64,000 nt of DNA from positions 62,001 through 126,000 of the forward strand of contig NZ_JAIOJZ010000021.1 in the NCBI RefSeq assembly GCF_020404845.1. Reading direction: 5' to 3'. A program made the translations under genes and the position numbers. Shown piece by piece: positions 42,111-49,701 of the stretch. Every line of letters starts with the position of its first letter. Position 1 is the stretch's first letter. A model generated the notes under the pieces. It was not told the origin of the DNA. It searched no databases and saw only the letters and a list, made by a program, of their open reading frames with translations. This DNA is from Streptomyces hyderabadensis (lineage in GTDB: Bacteria > Actinomycetota > Actinomycetes > Streptomycetales > Streptomycetaceae).

Positions 42111-42869
42111 TCAGTCCCGGCTGCCCTGGTCACCCACAAGCGTGCCGATCTTCTCACCCTTGACGGCGCGGGCGATATTGCCCTCCTTCAACAGCTCGAA
42201 GACCACGATCGGGAGGCTGTTGTCGCGGCAGAGCGTGACGGCCGTGGCGTCGGCGACCTTCAGGTCGCGGGTGATGACCTCGCCGTAGCCGAGCGCGTCG
42301 AACTTGACGGCGTCCGGGTTGGCCTTCGGGTCGGAGTCGTAGACCCCGTCCACGCCGTTCTTGCCCATGAGCAGCGCCTCGGCGTCGATCTCGAGGGCGC
42401 GCTGGGCGGCGGTGGTGTCGGTGGAGAAGTACGGCATGCCCATACCGGCGCCGAAGATGACCACGCGGCCCTTCTCCAGGTGGCGCACGGCGCGCAGCGG
42501 GATGTAGGGCTCGGCGACCTGGCCCATGGTGATGGCGGTCTGCACGCGGCAGTCGACGCCCTCCTTCTCCAGGAAGTCCTGGAGGGCCAGGCAGTTCATC
42601 ACGGTGCCGAGCATGCCCATGTAGTCGGAGCGGGCGCGGTCCATGCCGCGCACCTGCAGCTCGGCGCCGCGGAAGAAGTTGCCGCCGCCGATGACGATCG
42701 CGATCTGGGCGCCGTCCCGGACGACGGCCGCGATCTCGCGGGCGATGGCGTGCACCACGTCGGGGTCGACGCCCAGGCCCCCACCGCCGGAGAAGGCCTC
42801 TCCGGACAGCTTCAGCATGAAGCGGCCGCGTACTTTGCCGTCGTCGCTCTTCTCGGCCTTGGTGGTCAT
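42111..42869 (-). CDS. pyrH: uridylate kinase
   Basis: This UMP kinase makes UDP from UMP and ATP. It has 252 residues in the amino-acid-kinase fold. Visible blocks are MLKLSGEAFSG at the N-terminus, IGGGNFFRG for nucleotide binding, and GKNGVDGVYDSDPK near the C-terminal ATP site. ATG 42869 gives MTTKAEKSDD; the frame upstream to 42902 is not conserved. A hairpin between tsf and pyrH (42911-42959) suggests it has at least partly separate transcription. Confidence 0.95.
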   Translation of the reverse strand: MTTKAEKSDDGKVRGRFMLKLSGEAFSGGGGLGVDPDVVHAIAREIAAVVRDGAQIAIVIGGGNFFRGAELQVRGMDRARSDYMGMLGTVMNCLALQDFLEKEGVDCRVQTAITMGQVAEPYIPLRAVRHLEKGRVVIFGAGMGMPYFSTDTTAAQRALEIDAEALLMGKNGVDGVYDSDPKANPDAVKFDALGYGEVITRDLKVADATAVTLCRDNSLPIVVFELLKEGNIARAVKGEKIGTLVGDQGSRD

Positions 42870-42910
42870 GGAGATCTCGCCTCTTTTACGTGGGTCACAC
42901 ACACGAAGAA

Positions 42911-42959
42911 GGCCACTGCCGGTGGGGGCGTGTTTCGCATCCCATACGCGGCAATGGCC
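42911..42959 (-). terminator. hairpin between tsf and pyrH
   Basis: In minus-strand RNA an 11-bp stem (42959-42949 with 42921-42911), with one G-U pair, encloses a 27-base loop. It lies 117 bases after the tsf stop. Confidence 0.5.
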
Positions 42960-43075
42960 TCCTCGTCAGATCTGCTGTCGTCCGCCGCCACGCGCGCGTA
43001 CGCAACGGCATACGCGAACGGCGCCGACGACTGCTGTCGACCCTACCGGGGTCGTACGTCCGTCGCGGTACGGAC

Positions 43076-43912
43076 TCAGATGCCGACCTTGATGCGCGAG
43101 AAGCGCTTCAGGCTGACACCGGCCTCTTCCAGCACCTTCTGGACGGACTTCTTGTTGTCCAGGGCGTAGGGCTGGCCGAGCAGGGTGGCGTCCTTGAAGA
43201 AGCCGTTGAGGCGACCCTCGACGATCTTCGGCAGGGCGGCCTCGGGCTTGCCCTCGGCGCGGGTGGTCTCCTCGGCGACGCGGCGCTCGGTCTCGACGAC
43301 CTCGGCCGGCACGTCCTCCTTGGAGAGGTACTTCGGCGCGAAGGCGGCGATGTGCTGGGCGACGCCCTTGGCGATCTCGGCGTTGGGCTTGTCCAGCTCG
43401 ACGAGGACACCGATCTGCGGGGGCAGGTCGGGCATCGTGCGGTGCATGTACGCGGTCACGAAGCCGCCGGAGAACTGCGCGAAGCGGTCCAGGACGATCT
43501 TCTCGCCGAGGTTGGCGTTGGCCTCGTCCACGTACGCCTGGACGGTCTTGCCGGGCTCGATCTCGGAGGCGAGCAGGGCCTCCAGGTCGGCCGGGGCGGC
43601 CTTGGCGACGTGCTCGGCGATGGTCTTGGCCACGGACTGGAACTTCTCGCCCTTGGCGACGAAGTCCGTCTCGCACTTCAGCTCGACGAGGACACCCGAG
43701 GTGTTGTCGTCGGCGATGATCGAGACGACCGCGCCGTTCTCGGCCGAGCGGCCCTCGCGCTTGGCGACGCCCTTCTGGCCCTTGATGCGGAGCGCCTCGA
43801 CGGCCTTCTCGACGTTGCCCTCGGCCTCGTCCAGCGCCTTCTTGCAGTCCATCATGCCGGCGCCGGTGAGCTCGCGGAGCTTCTTGACGTCGGCGGCGGT
43901 GTAGTTCGCCAT
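43076..43912 (-). CDS. tsf: elongation factor Ts
   Basis: The guanine nucleotide exchange factor for EF-Tu has 278 residues. The N-terminal UBA-like domain starts MANYTAADVKKLRELTGAGMM, and the TDFVA motif that contacts EF-Tu is present (CETDFVAKGEKF). The ATG at 43912 matches all relatives. It follows rpsB after a 95-base gap that contains a strong hairpin, which is expected to lower tsf relative to rpsB transcript. Confidence 0.96.
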   Translation of the reverse strand: MANYTAADVKKLRELTGAGMMDCKKALDEAEGNVEKAVEALRIKGQKGVAKREGRSAENGAVVSIIADDNTSGVLVELKCETDFVAKGEKFQSVAKTIAEHVAKAAPADLEALLASEIEPGKTVQAYVDEANANLGEKIVLDRFAQFSGGFVTAYMHRTMPDLPPQIGVLVELDKPNAEIAKGVAQHIAAFAPKYLSKEDVPAEVVETERRVAEETTRAEGKPEAALPKIVEGRLNGFFKDATLLGQPYALDNKKSVQKVLEEAGVSLKRFSRIKVGI

Positions 43913-43950
43913 GATTCCGGAATCTCTCTCGAAGTCTGAAGATCTACGGG

Positions 43951-43987
43951 CCGGACGGCGGGGGCTTCGTGGGCCCCCGCCGTCCGG
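43951..43987 (-). terminator. strong hairpin between rpsB and tsf
   Basis: A perfect 15-bp stem (43951-43965 with 43973-43987) closes a seven-base loop, 21 bases after the rpsB stop. It should act as a partial terminator or RNA-processing site. Confidence 0.85.
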
Positions 43988-44007
43988 TACCCGAAGGTGG
44001 TGAGGGG

Positions 44008-44913
44008 TCAGGCCTGCTCGGCGTCCGCGGCCGGGGCGTCGGCGGCCGGGGCCTCGGTGGCCTCGGCAGCCGGGGCGGCGTCGGCGGCCGGGGCCTCGGC
44101 GGGCTTCTCGGCGGCCTCGGCGTCGTCCTTCTTCTCGGCCTTCTCGCCCTCGAGCAGGTCGCGCTCCCACTCGGCGAGCGGCTCGCCGGCGGCCTTCTCG
44201 CCCTTGGCGCCACCGGCGGCACCGGAGCGGGCGATGAGGCCCTCGGCGACGGCGTCGGCGATCACGCGGGTGAGCAGGGTGACGGAGCGGATCGCGTCGT
44301 CGTTGCCCGGGATCTTGTAGTCGACCTCGTCGGGGTCGCAGTTGGTGTCGAGGATGGCGACGACCGGGATGTTGAGCTTCCGGGCCTCGCCGACCGCGAT
44401 GTGCTCCTTCTTGGTGTCCACGATCCAGACGGCGCTGGGCACCTTGGACATCTCGCGGATACCGCCGAGGGTCTTCTCCAGCTTGGCCTTCTCGCGGGAG
44501 AGGACCAGCAGCTCCTTCTTGGTGAGGCCGGAGGCGGCCACGTCCTCGAAGTCGATCTGCTCGAGCTCCTTGAGGCGCTGCAGGCGCTTGTAGACGGTCG
44601 AGAAGTTGGTGAGCATGCCGCCCAGCCAGCGCTGGTTGACGTAGGGCATGCCGACGCGGGTGGCCTGCTCGGCGATGGCCTCCTGCGCCTGCTTCTTCGT
44701 GCCGACGAACATGACCGTGCCGCCGTGGGCGACGGTCTCCTTGACGAACTCGTAGGCGCGGTCGATGTACGACAGCGACTGGAGCAGGTCGATGATGTAG
44801 ATGCCGTTGCGCTCGGTGAAGATGAAGCGCTTCATCTTCGGGTTCCAACGGCGGGTCTGGTGACCGAAGTGGACGCCGCTCTCCAGCAGCTCCCGCATCG
44901 TGACGACGGCCAT
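44008..44913 (-). CDS. rpsB: 30S ribosomal protein S2
   Basis: This small-subunit ribosomal protein has 301 residues. The conserved core covers about residues 1-225 (VTMRELLESGVHFGHQTRRWNPKMKRFIF at the start, LDTNCDPDEVDYKIPGNDD near 200). The C-terminal ~70 residues are an acidic, alanine-rich tail (AEAPAADAAPAAEAT), typical of Streptomyces S2. ATG 44913 is preceded by AAGGAG. A ~170-base leader with a hairpin precedes it. Confidence 0.97.
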   Translation of the reverse strand: MAVVTMRELLESGVHFGHQTRRWNPKMKRFIFTERNGIYIIDLLQSLSYIDRAYEFVKETVAHGGTVMFVGTKKQAQEAIAEQATRVGMPYVNQRWLGGMLTNFSTVYKRLQRLKELEQIDFEDVAASGLTKKELLVLSREKAKLEKTLGGIREMSKVPSAVWIVDTKKEHIAVGEARKLNIPVVAILDTNCDPDEVDYKIPGNDDAIRSVTLLTRVIADAVAEGLIARSGAAGGAKGEKAAGEPLAEWERDLLEGEKAEKKDDAEAAEKPAEAPAADAAPAAEATEAPAADAPAADAEQA

Positions 44914-45011
44914 GGCCGTATCTCCTTGATTTTCTCGGTTGTGCCGCGCGAGCCGGACGGCTCCCGCGCCTGACGCCCGCGACGCGCCTGCCACTAGGGA
45001 CCGAGGGGCGC

Positions 45012-45087
45012 TGACACGAGCGTTGTGAGGCCTCGTGTCGGGGCGTGCGAAGTCGACCCGGTGACCCGGATCGCCACCAGAAGTGTA
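45012..45087 (-). promoter_or_regulatory. rpsB promoter and leader hairpin
   Basis: A -10-like TACACT reads on the minus strand at 45087-45082. Downstream, a perfect 8-bp stem (45039-45032 with 45020-45013; GACACGAG/CTCGTGTC) lies in the leader about 100-125 bases before the ATG. Ribosomal protein leaders often bind their own product, so this is a candidate S2 autoregulatory element. It is unproven. Confidence 0.4.
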
Positions 45088-45184
45088 CGGGACCCGCGGG
45101 GTACCGGGTGACGCGGCTGTCCACAAGCGGTCCGCCGTCCACAGGGCCGGGCGGCACCGGGTCGCGGTGCGGGACGGTGCTGCC

Positions 45185-45862
45185 ATGCGAACGATGCGAT
45201 GGGTGAGGACGTGCGTCCGGCTGGCAGTGCTGCCGGCCGTCCTGCCCTTCCTTGCCGTGCTGACCCTCCTTGCCGTCCCTGCTCTCCGGGCGGCGGGGCC
45301 GCCGCGGCCGGCGCCGGCGCCGGCCGGGTGGGAGCTGCCCGACCCGGCGGTGCCGGCCGTGGCCCGGCACTGGCCGGTCGGCACCCGGCCCGTGGTCCTG
45401 CGGGGCTGGGAGCCCCCGGCGACCCCGTACGGACGGGGGCACCGCGGCGTGGACCTCGCCGCGAGCAGCGGCACGCCGGTGCGGGCGGTGGCGGCGGGTC
45501 GGGTGTCCTTCGCGGGACCGGTCGGGGGCCGGGGCGTGGTCTCGGTGGAGCTGACGGGGACGGGTGAACCACCGCTGCGGACGACGTACGGCCCGGTCAG
45601 GGCGGCCGTGCGCAAGGGCGACGAGGTCGCGGCCGGGGAGGTGCTCGGCACGGTGGAGCCGGCGGGGCCGCACTGCACGGCCTGCCTGCACTGGGGCCTG
45701 CTGCGGGGCGAGGTCTATCTGAACCCGCTGTCCCTGCTCCCGCCGTGGCTGCTGGACACGGGCCCGTCGCGGCTGCTGCCGGTCCTGGGGGTGGCGGTGC
45801 CCGGCCGCGCGGAGATCAGCCCCGCACACCGCGCAGCGCCATGGAGACCGCCGCCTCGGTGA
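45185..45862 (+). CDS. M23-family (lysostaphin-type) peptidase, membrane-anchored or secreted
   Basis: The 225-residue protein has an N-terminal hydrophobic segment (about 8-35) that serves as signal or anchor, a short Pro/Ala linker and an M23 metallopeptidase domain. The zinc site is visible as HRGVDLAASSGTPVRA (HxxxD) and CLHWGLLRG (third His). Such enzymes cleave peptidoglycan peptides or are scaffold-like. ATG 45185 precedes ATG 45194, and either is possible. It is divergent from rpsB and its end overlaps the convergent TetR gene by 47 bases. Confidence 0.85.
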   Translation: MRTMRWVRTCVRLAVLPAVLPFLAVLTLLAVPALRAAGPPRPAPAPAGWELPDPAVPAVARHWPVGTRPVVLRGWEPPATPYGRGHRGVDLAASSGTPVRAVAAGRVSFAGPVGGRGVVSVELTGTGEPPLRTTYGPVRAAVRKGDEVAAGEVLGTVEPAGPHCTACLHWGLLRGEVYLNPLSLLPPWLLDTGPSRLLPVLGVAVPGRAEISPAHRAAPWRPPPR

Positions 45863-46397
45863 TCGCCGTCGGCTCCTCCGCCGCGCCCAGTTCGATCCGC
45901 CGTACGGCGGCGTCGACGACGCCCTGGAGGAGCATCGCCGCCAGCCGCGGCTGACCGTGCCCCATCTCGCCCAGCGCCTCGACGATCATCGCGACCAGCC
46001 CGCCGTGGGCGGCCCGGATCTTCTCCCGGGCGCCGGCGTCCAGCTCGCTCGCGGAGATGGCCACGACGGCCCGGTGCCGCCGGTCCCCGACCAGGTCGAG
46101 CTGGGTGCGCACATACGCCTCGACCTTGGCCTCGGGCGCCGTCTCGCGCTCCATCGCGGCCTCGACCTCCGCGGCCCAGACGGGGAAGTCGACGGCGCAC
46201 AGCTCCTCGACCACCGCCGCCCGGGAACGGAAGTACTCGTAGACGGACGAGCGGGCGAGGCCCGTCCGTTCGGCGAGGGCGGGGAAGGTCAGCGCCTCCG
46301 TTCCGCCGTCGGACAGCAGGGAACGTGCCGCGTCCAGCAGGGCGGCACGCTGCATCGACCGGTGCTCGGCCACAGAGGCCGCTCGAATCCTTGGCAC
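45816..46397 (-). CDS. TetR-family transcriptional regulator
   Basis: The 193-residue protein has an N-terminal TetR helix-turn-helix (about 15-62: ALLDAARSLLSDGGTEALTFPALAERTGLARSSVYEYFRSRAA) and a helical C-terminal ligand domain. Its target is not obvious. Neighbours are the M23 peptidase and whiG. GTG 46397 gives the usual length and is preceded by no strong Shine-Dalgarno. The tail end overlaps the convergent peptidase gene. Confidence 0.85.
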   Translation of the reverse strand: MPRIRAASVAEHRSMQRAALLDAARSLLSDGGTEALTFPALAERTGLARSSVYEYFRSRAAVVEELCAVDFPVWAAEVEAAMERETAPEAKVEAYVRTQLDLVGDRRHRAVVAISASELDAGAREKIRAAHGGLVAMIVEALGEMGHGQPRLAAMLLQGVVDAAVRRIELGAAEEPTAITEAAVSMALRGVRG

Positions 46398-46502
46398 GTC
46401 ACCACTTTACGGACGCGGCCTCCCGTGCGGGAGTCGTCCACCCGGCCGCAGGACCGGCGGGCGGGTCGCCGGCGGGGTCCGAGCCGCTGCCGCGGATCCG
46501 GT

Positions 46503-47345
46503 TCAGCGGCCGAAACCAGCCAGCTTGGCGCGCAGTTGCAGGACCGACTTGGTGTGGATCTGACTGACCCTGCTCTCGGTCACACCCAGCACGTTCCCGA
46601 TCTCGGCGAGGGTGAGGCCCTCGTAGTAGTACAGCGTGACCACGGTCTTCTCGCGCTCCGGCAGCGTGTTGATCGCCCGGGCCAGGAGCCGTCGCAGCTC
46701 CCGGTCCTCGGCGACCTCCACCGGATTGTCGGCGGCGGTGTCCTCCAGCGTGTCCATCAGACTCAGCCGGTCGCCGCCCTCGCCCCCGGCGTGCAGCAAC
46801 TCCTCCAGGGCCACCACGTTGGCCAGCGACAGCTGGCTGAAGACCGCGTGCAGGTCCTCCACCGCGATCCCCATCTCCGCTGCGACCTCGCTCTCCGAGG
46901 GGGTACGGCGCAGCCGGGCCTCCAGCGTCGCGTAGGCGCGCTCCACGTTCCGTGCCTTCTGCCGCACCGAGCGCGGGATCCAGTCCAGGGCGCGCAGTTC
47001 GTCGATCATCGCGCCCCGGATCCGGGTGATGGCGTACGTCTCGAACTTGATCTCCCGGTCGACGTCGAACTTCTCGATGGCGTCGATCAGCCCGAACACC
47101 CCGGAGGAGACGAAGTCGGCCTGCTCGACATTGGGCGGCAGCCCCACGCTGACGCGGCCCGCCACGTATTTCACCAGGGGCGAGTAGTGCAGGATCAGCT
47201 GTTCCCGCAGCCGCTCGTCGCCGGTCGCCTTGTACGACCGCCACAACTCGTCGAGCGTCGAGGGGGCGGACGGTCGCACGCTGCCACCGTCGCGGGCGGC
47301 TGGGGGGATCGCCGCCCGGTCGGACCCGGAGGTGTGCTGGGGCAT
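46503..47345 (-). CDS. whiG: sporulation sigma factor WhiG
   Basis: This sigma-28-type factor of 280 residues is needed to commit aerial hyphae to sporulation in Streptomyces. Region 2 is seen at YVAGRVSVGLPPNVEQADFVSSGVFGLIDAIEKFD with the RIRGAMIDELRALDWIPRSVR segment. Region 4 helix-turn-helix is TLAEIGNVLGVTESRVSQIHTKSVLQLRAKL. The FliA/WhiG subgroup is clear. ATG 47345 starts the frame. About 280 bases separate it from dprA, and the -10-like TAGGGT at 47502-47497 lies in that gap. Confidence 0.97.
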   Translation of the reverse strand: MPQHTSGSDRAAIPPAARDGGSVRPSAPSTLDELWRSYKATGDERLREQLILHYSPLVKYVAGRVSVGLPPNVEQADFVSSGVFGLIDAIEKFDVDREIKFETYAITRIRGAMIDELRALDWIPRSVRQKARNVERAYATLEARLRRTPSESEVAAEMGIAVEDLHAVFSQLSLANVVALEELLHAGGEGGDRLSLMDTLEDTAADNPVEVAEDRELRRLLARAINTLPEREKTVVTLYYYEGLTLAEIGNVLGVTESRVSQIHTKSVLQLRAKLAGFGR

Positions 47346-47628
47346 TCGTCGCCTAGTGCCGTTCTGCCGTGAGGTGGATCTGTCTGAGGCCGCCGGTCTG
47401 CTTTCTGGTTGTTCGTCTGCTGTCGGCCGTCTGTGTGGGGGTCATCGTGAGCGTAGCGTGACTGGACCGTCGCGGTGTGCGAAGGAGCGGGCGGGCACCC
47501 TACGCAGATACGTTCCGCCGAACGCTCTACAGGGGGGACGATGATCGCTCTGGGTGATCACTCGAATACTTCAACTGCCAGAATCCCCACGGGCGTCGGG
47601 GTTCCCCCGGACGGCCGAACACGGTGCG

Positions 47629-49701
47629 TCAGCACGGGCCGCGGCCACCGCGAACCGAGATCATCGCCTGGCGTGTCAACTTCCAGCCGTCGCCGTGTCG
47701 TTCGACGTAACCGAGTGCTCGAAGTTCGTACAGCCTCGCGATCGCGTCGTCCACGGTGGTCTGGGCGCGGCGTGCCACCTCCGTCGGCGTCGCCGTACCT
47801 CTCCCGGGGAGCCCGGACAGCACCTGGCGGGTCCGGGGCTCCAGGAGATCGGTGGGCAGCACGGGTCCGCGCCGCTCGGGAGGCAGCTCCCCCATGTCGC
47901 CGACCAGCTCGACCACCTCGGCGGCGTCGCCCACCAGCACCGCGTCGCCGCGCAGCAACTCGTGCACCCCGGCGGAGAGGGCGCTGGTCGCCGGTCCCGG
48001 CACGCCCATGACGTGCCGGCCCAGCCGCCGGGCGGCTCGGGCGGTCACCAGCGAACCGCTGCGGTAGGCGGCCTCGACGACCACGGTGCCGCGGGTGAGC
48101 GCGGCGATGACCCGGTTGCGCAGGATGAATCTGCTCGGGGTGGGATGGTCGCCCGGCGGCAGCTCTCCGACGACCAGGCCCTGCTCGGCGATCCTGGTGA
48201 TCAGCGCGGTGTGCCCGGGAGGGTAGGGGCGGTCGACCCCGCAGGCGAGGACCGCCGCGGTGGCGCCGCCGGCCCCGAGGGCACCGCGGTGGGCGGCGCC
48301 GTCGATCCCGTAGGCGCCGCCGGACACCACGACCCAGCCGCGCTCGGCCAGACCGGCGGCGAGGGTGACGGCCATGTGGGCGCCGTACTCGGTGCAGGCG
48401 CGGGCGCCGACCACGGCGACCGACCTGAGCGCCCACATGCGCAGGCTGGGACCGCCCCGCACCCACAGTCCGAGCGGCCGGGCGTCACCGAGGTCGTCGA
48501 GCTGCCCCGGCCACTCCGCGGTCCCGGGGACCACGAACCGCGCCCCCGCGGACCGGGCGTCGGCCAGGTCACGGCGGGGATCGGCCCGCTCCGCCCGGGC
48601 ACACAGCCCCGCCCACCGCTTCTCGCTCACCCCGGGCAGGGCGCGCCCGCCCTCGCGCAGGCGCCGCGCCACCTCCAGGACGCCCCGTTCGCGCACCCAC
48701 CGACCGCCCGTCTCGTCGCCGGGCTCTAGCACCCGGGCAAGGAAGACCCGCCCAAGCCGCTCACGGTCCGCGAGCAGCTCACCGTCCCCGGGCCGACCGC
48801 CCCGCGCCCCGCTCCCGTCGACACCGGCACCCACGCCACCCGGCGCCCCGCCGACACGGGCGCCGACAACGGCGCCGACAGGGGCGCCGCCCCCGGCCCG
48901 CTGCCCGGCCGCGGGCTGCGTCCCGACCGGTGCACCGTCACCGCGCGCGCCATCGCCATGCACGCCATCACCGCGCGCGTCATCGCCCTTCGCCGCCGCG
49001 CTCCGGCCCCGGGCGCCAGGCCCGGTCACGGCGCCGTCCCGTGGCACGGCGGACCCCCGGACCCGTTCGACGCCAGGTCCAGCCACGGCATCCTCCCGTG
49101 GCGCGGCGGTCACCCGGACCCGTTCGGCACTCCCCGTCCCGCCGTCCTCGGCCGCCCCGGCCCCCTGCCCCGCCCCGAGCTGCGGCCCGACCGGTGCACC
49201 GTCACCGCGCGCGTCATCGCCGTCCGCCGCCGCGCTCCGGTCCCGGGCGCCAGGCGCGGTCACGGCATCCTCCCGTGGCACGGCGGGCCCCCGGACCCAT
49301 TCGACGCCAGGTCCGGTCACGGCATCCTCCCGTGGCGCGGCGGTCGCCCGGACCCGTTCCGCACTCCCCGTCCCGCCGTCCTCGGCCGCAGCACGCGTCA
49401 CCGCGTCCCCCTCGACCTCATCGCCCCGGCCGGGGAACACGGCATCGTCACGGAAGAGAGGCTCGCCCCTCGGCGTGGGTGTCGCGTACCCGCCCCGGGC
49501 GGTGCCCCTCGGAGGCGAAGCCTTCCCAGTCGCGCCGCCGCCCCCGACCGGGGTGTTCCGCCCGCTCACCGCGCTGTTCCCCGGATGCGCGATCTCCCCG
49601 CCCACGGCACCGCGCCCGGCCGGCGTGGCCTCCCCGCTCACCGCGCTGCGCTCCGAGGGCGCGATCCCACCGCCCCCGCACGGCCCAGTGTCCCGGCTCA
49701 C
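47629..49701 (-). CDS. dprA: DNA-processing protein DprA with a long repetitive N-terminal extension
   Basis: The C-terminal ~380 residues are a standard DprA/Smf protein: a Rossmann-like core (SVAVVGARACTEYGAHMA, VVVSGGAYGIDGAAHRGAL, PSRFILRNRVIAALT) plus a C-terminal winged-helix (TPTEVARRAQTTVDDAI). DprA loads RecA on incoming single-stranded DNA. The only start that overlaps the comM stop (GTGA, GTG 49701) gives 690 residues, so ~307 residues of Gly/Ala/Asp/Arg-rich repetitive sequence precede the core. The usual length is ~380. The extension may be translated, or translation may start internally near 48780; I could not choose a better start. Confidence 0.8.
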   Translation of the reverse strand: MSRDTGPCGGGGIAPSERSAVSGEATPAGRGAVGGEIAHPGNSAVSGRNTPVGGGGATGKASPPRGTARGGYATPTPRGEPLFRDDAVFPGRGDEVEGDAVTRAAAEDGGTGSAERVRATAAPREDAVTGPGVEWVRGPAVPREDAVTAPGARDRSAAADGDDARGDGAPVGPQLGAGQGAGAAEDGGTGSAERVRVTAAPREDAVAGPGVERVRGSAVPRDGAVTGPGARGRSAAAKGDDARGDGVHGDGARGDGAPVGTQPAAGQRAGGGAPVGAVVGARVGGAPGGVGAGVDGSGARGGRPGDGELLADRERLGRVFLARVLEPGDETGGRWVRERGVLEVARRLREGGRALPGVSEKRWAGLCARAERADPRRDLADARSAGARFVVPGTAEWPGQLDDLGDARPLGLWVRGGPSLRMWALRSVAVVGARACTEYGAHMAVTLAAGLAERGWVVVSGGAYGIDGAAHRGALGAGGATAAVLACGVDRPYPPGHTALITRIAEQGLVVGELPPGDHPTPSRFILRNRVIAALTRGTVVVEAAYRSGSLVTARAARRLGRHVMGVPGPATSALSAGVHELLRGDAVLVGDAAEVVELVGDMGELPPERRGPVLPTDLLEPRTRQVLSGLPGRGTATPTEVARRAQTTVDDAIARLYELRALGYVERHGDGWKLTRQAMISVRGGRGPC
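48891..49388 (-). repeat. dprA: coding tandem duplication in the dprA extension
   Basis: Two similar copies lie end to end: about 48891-49154 and 49151-49388. Corresponding left landmarks (CTGCG at 48916 and 49180) are 264 bases apart, and right ends 234 apart. The 30-base difference is an internal indel, and both offsets are multiples of three. Each copy contains smaller units encoding variants of PREDAVTGPG. Confidence 0.8.

Noticed and set aside
43913..45829. Upstream extension of the tsf frame through rpsB
   Set aside because: It reads rpsB out of frame; the conserved EF-Ts start is at 43912.
48891..49388. CRISPR-like array
   Set aside because: The repeats are long, degenerate and in coding phase, with no short constant repeat and unique spacers.
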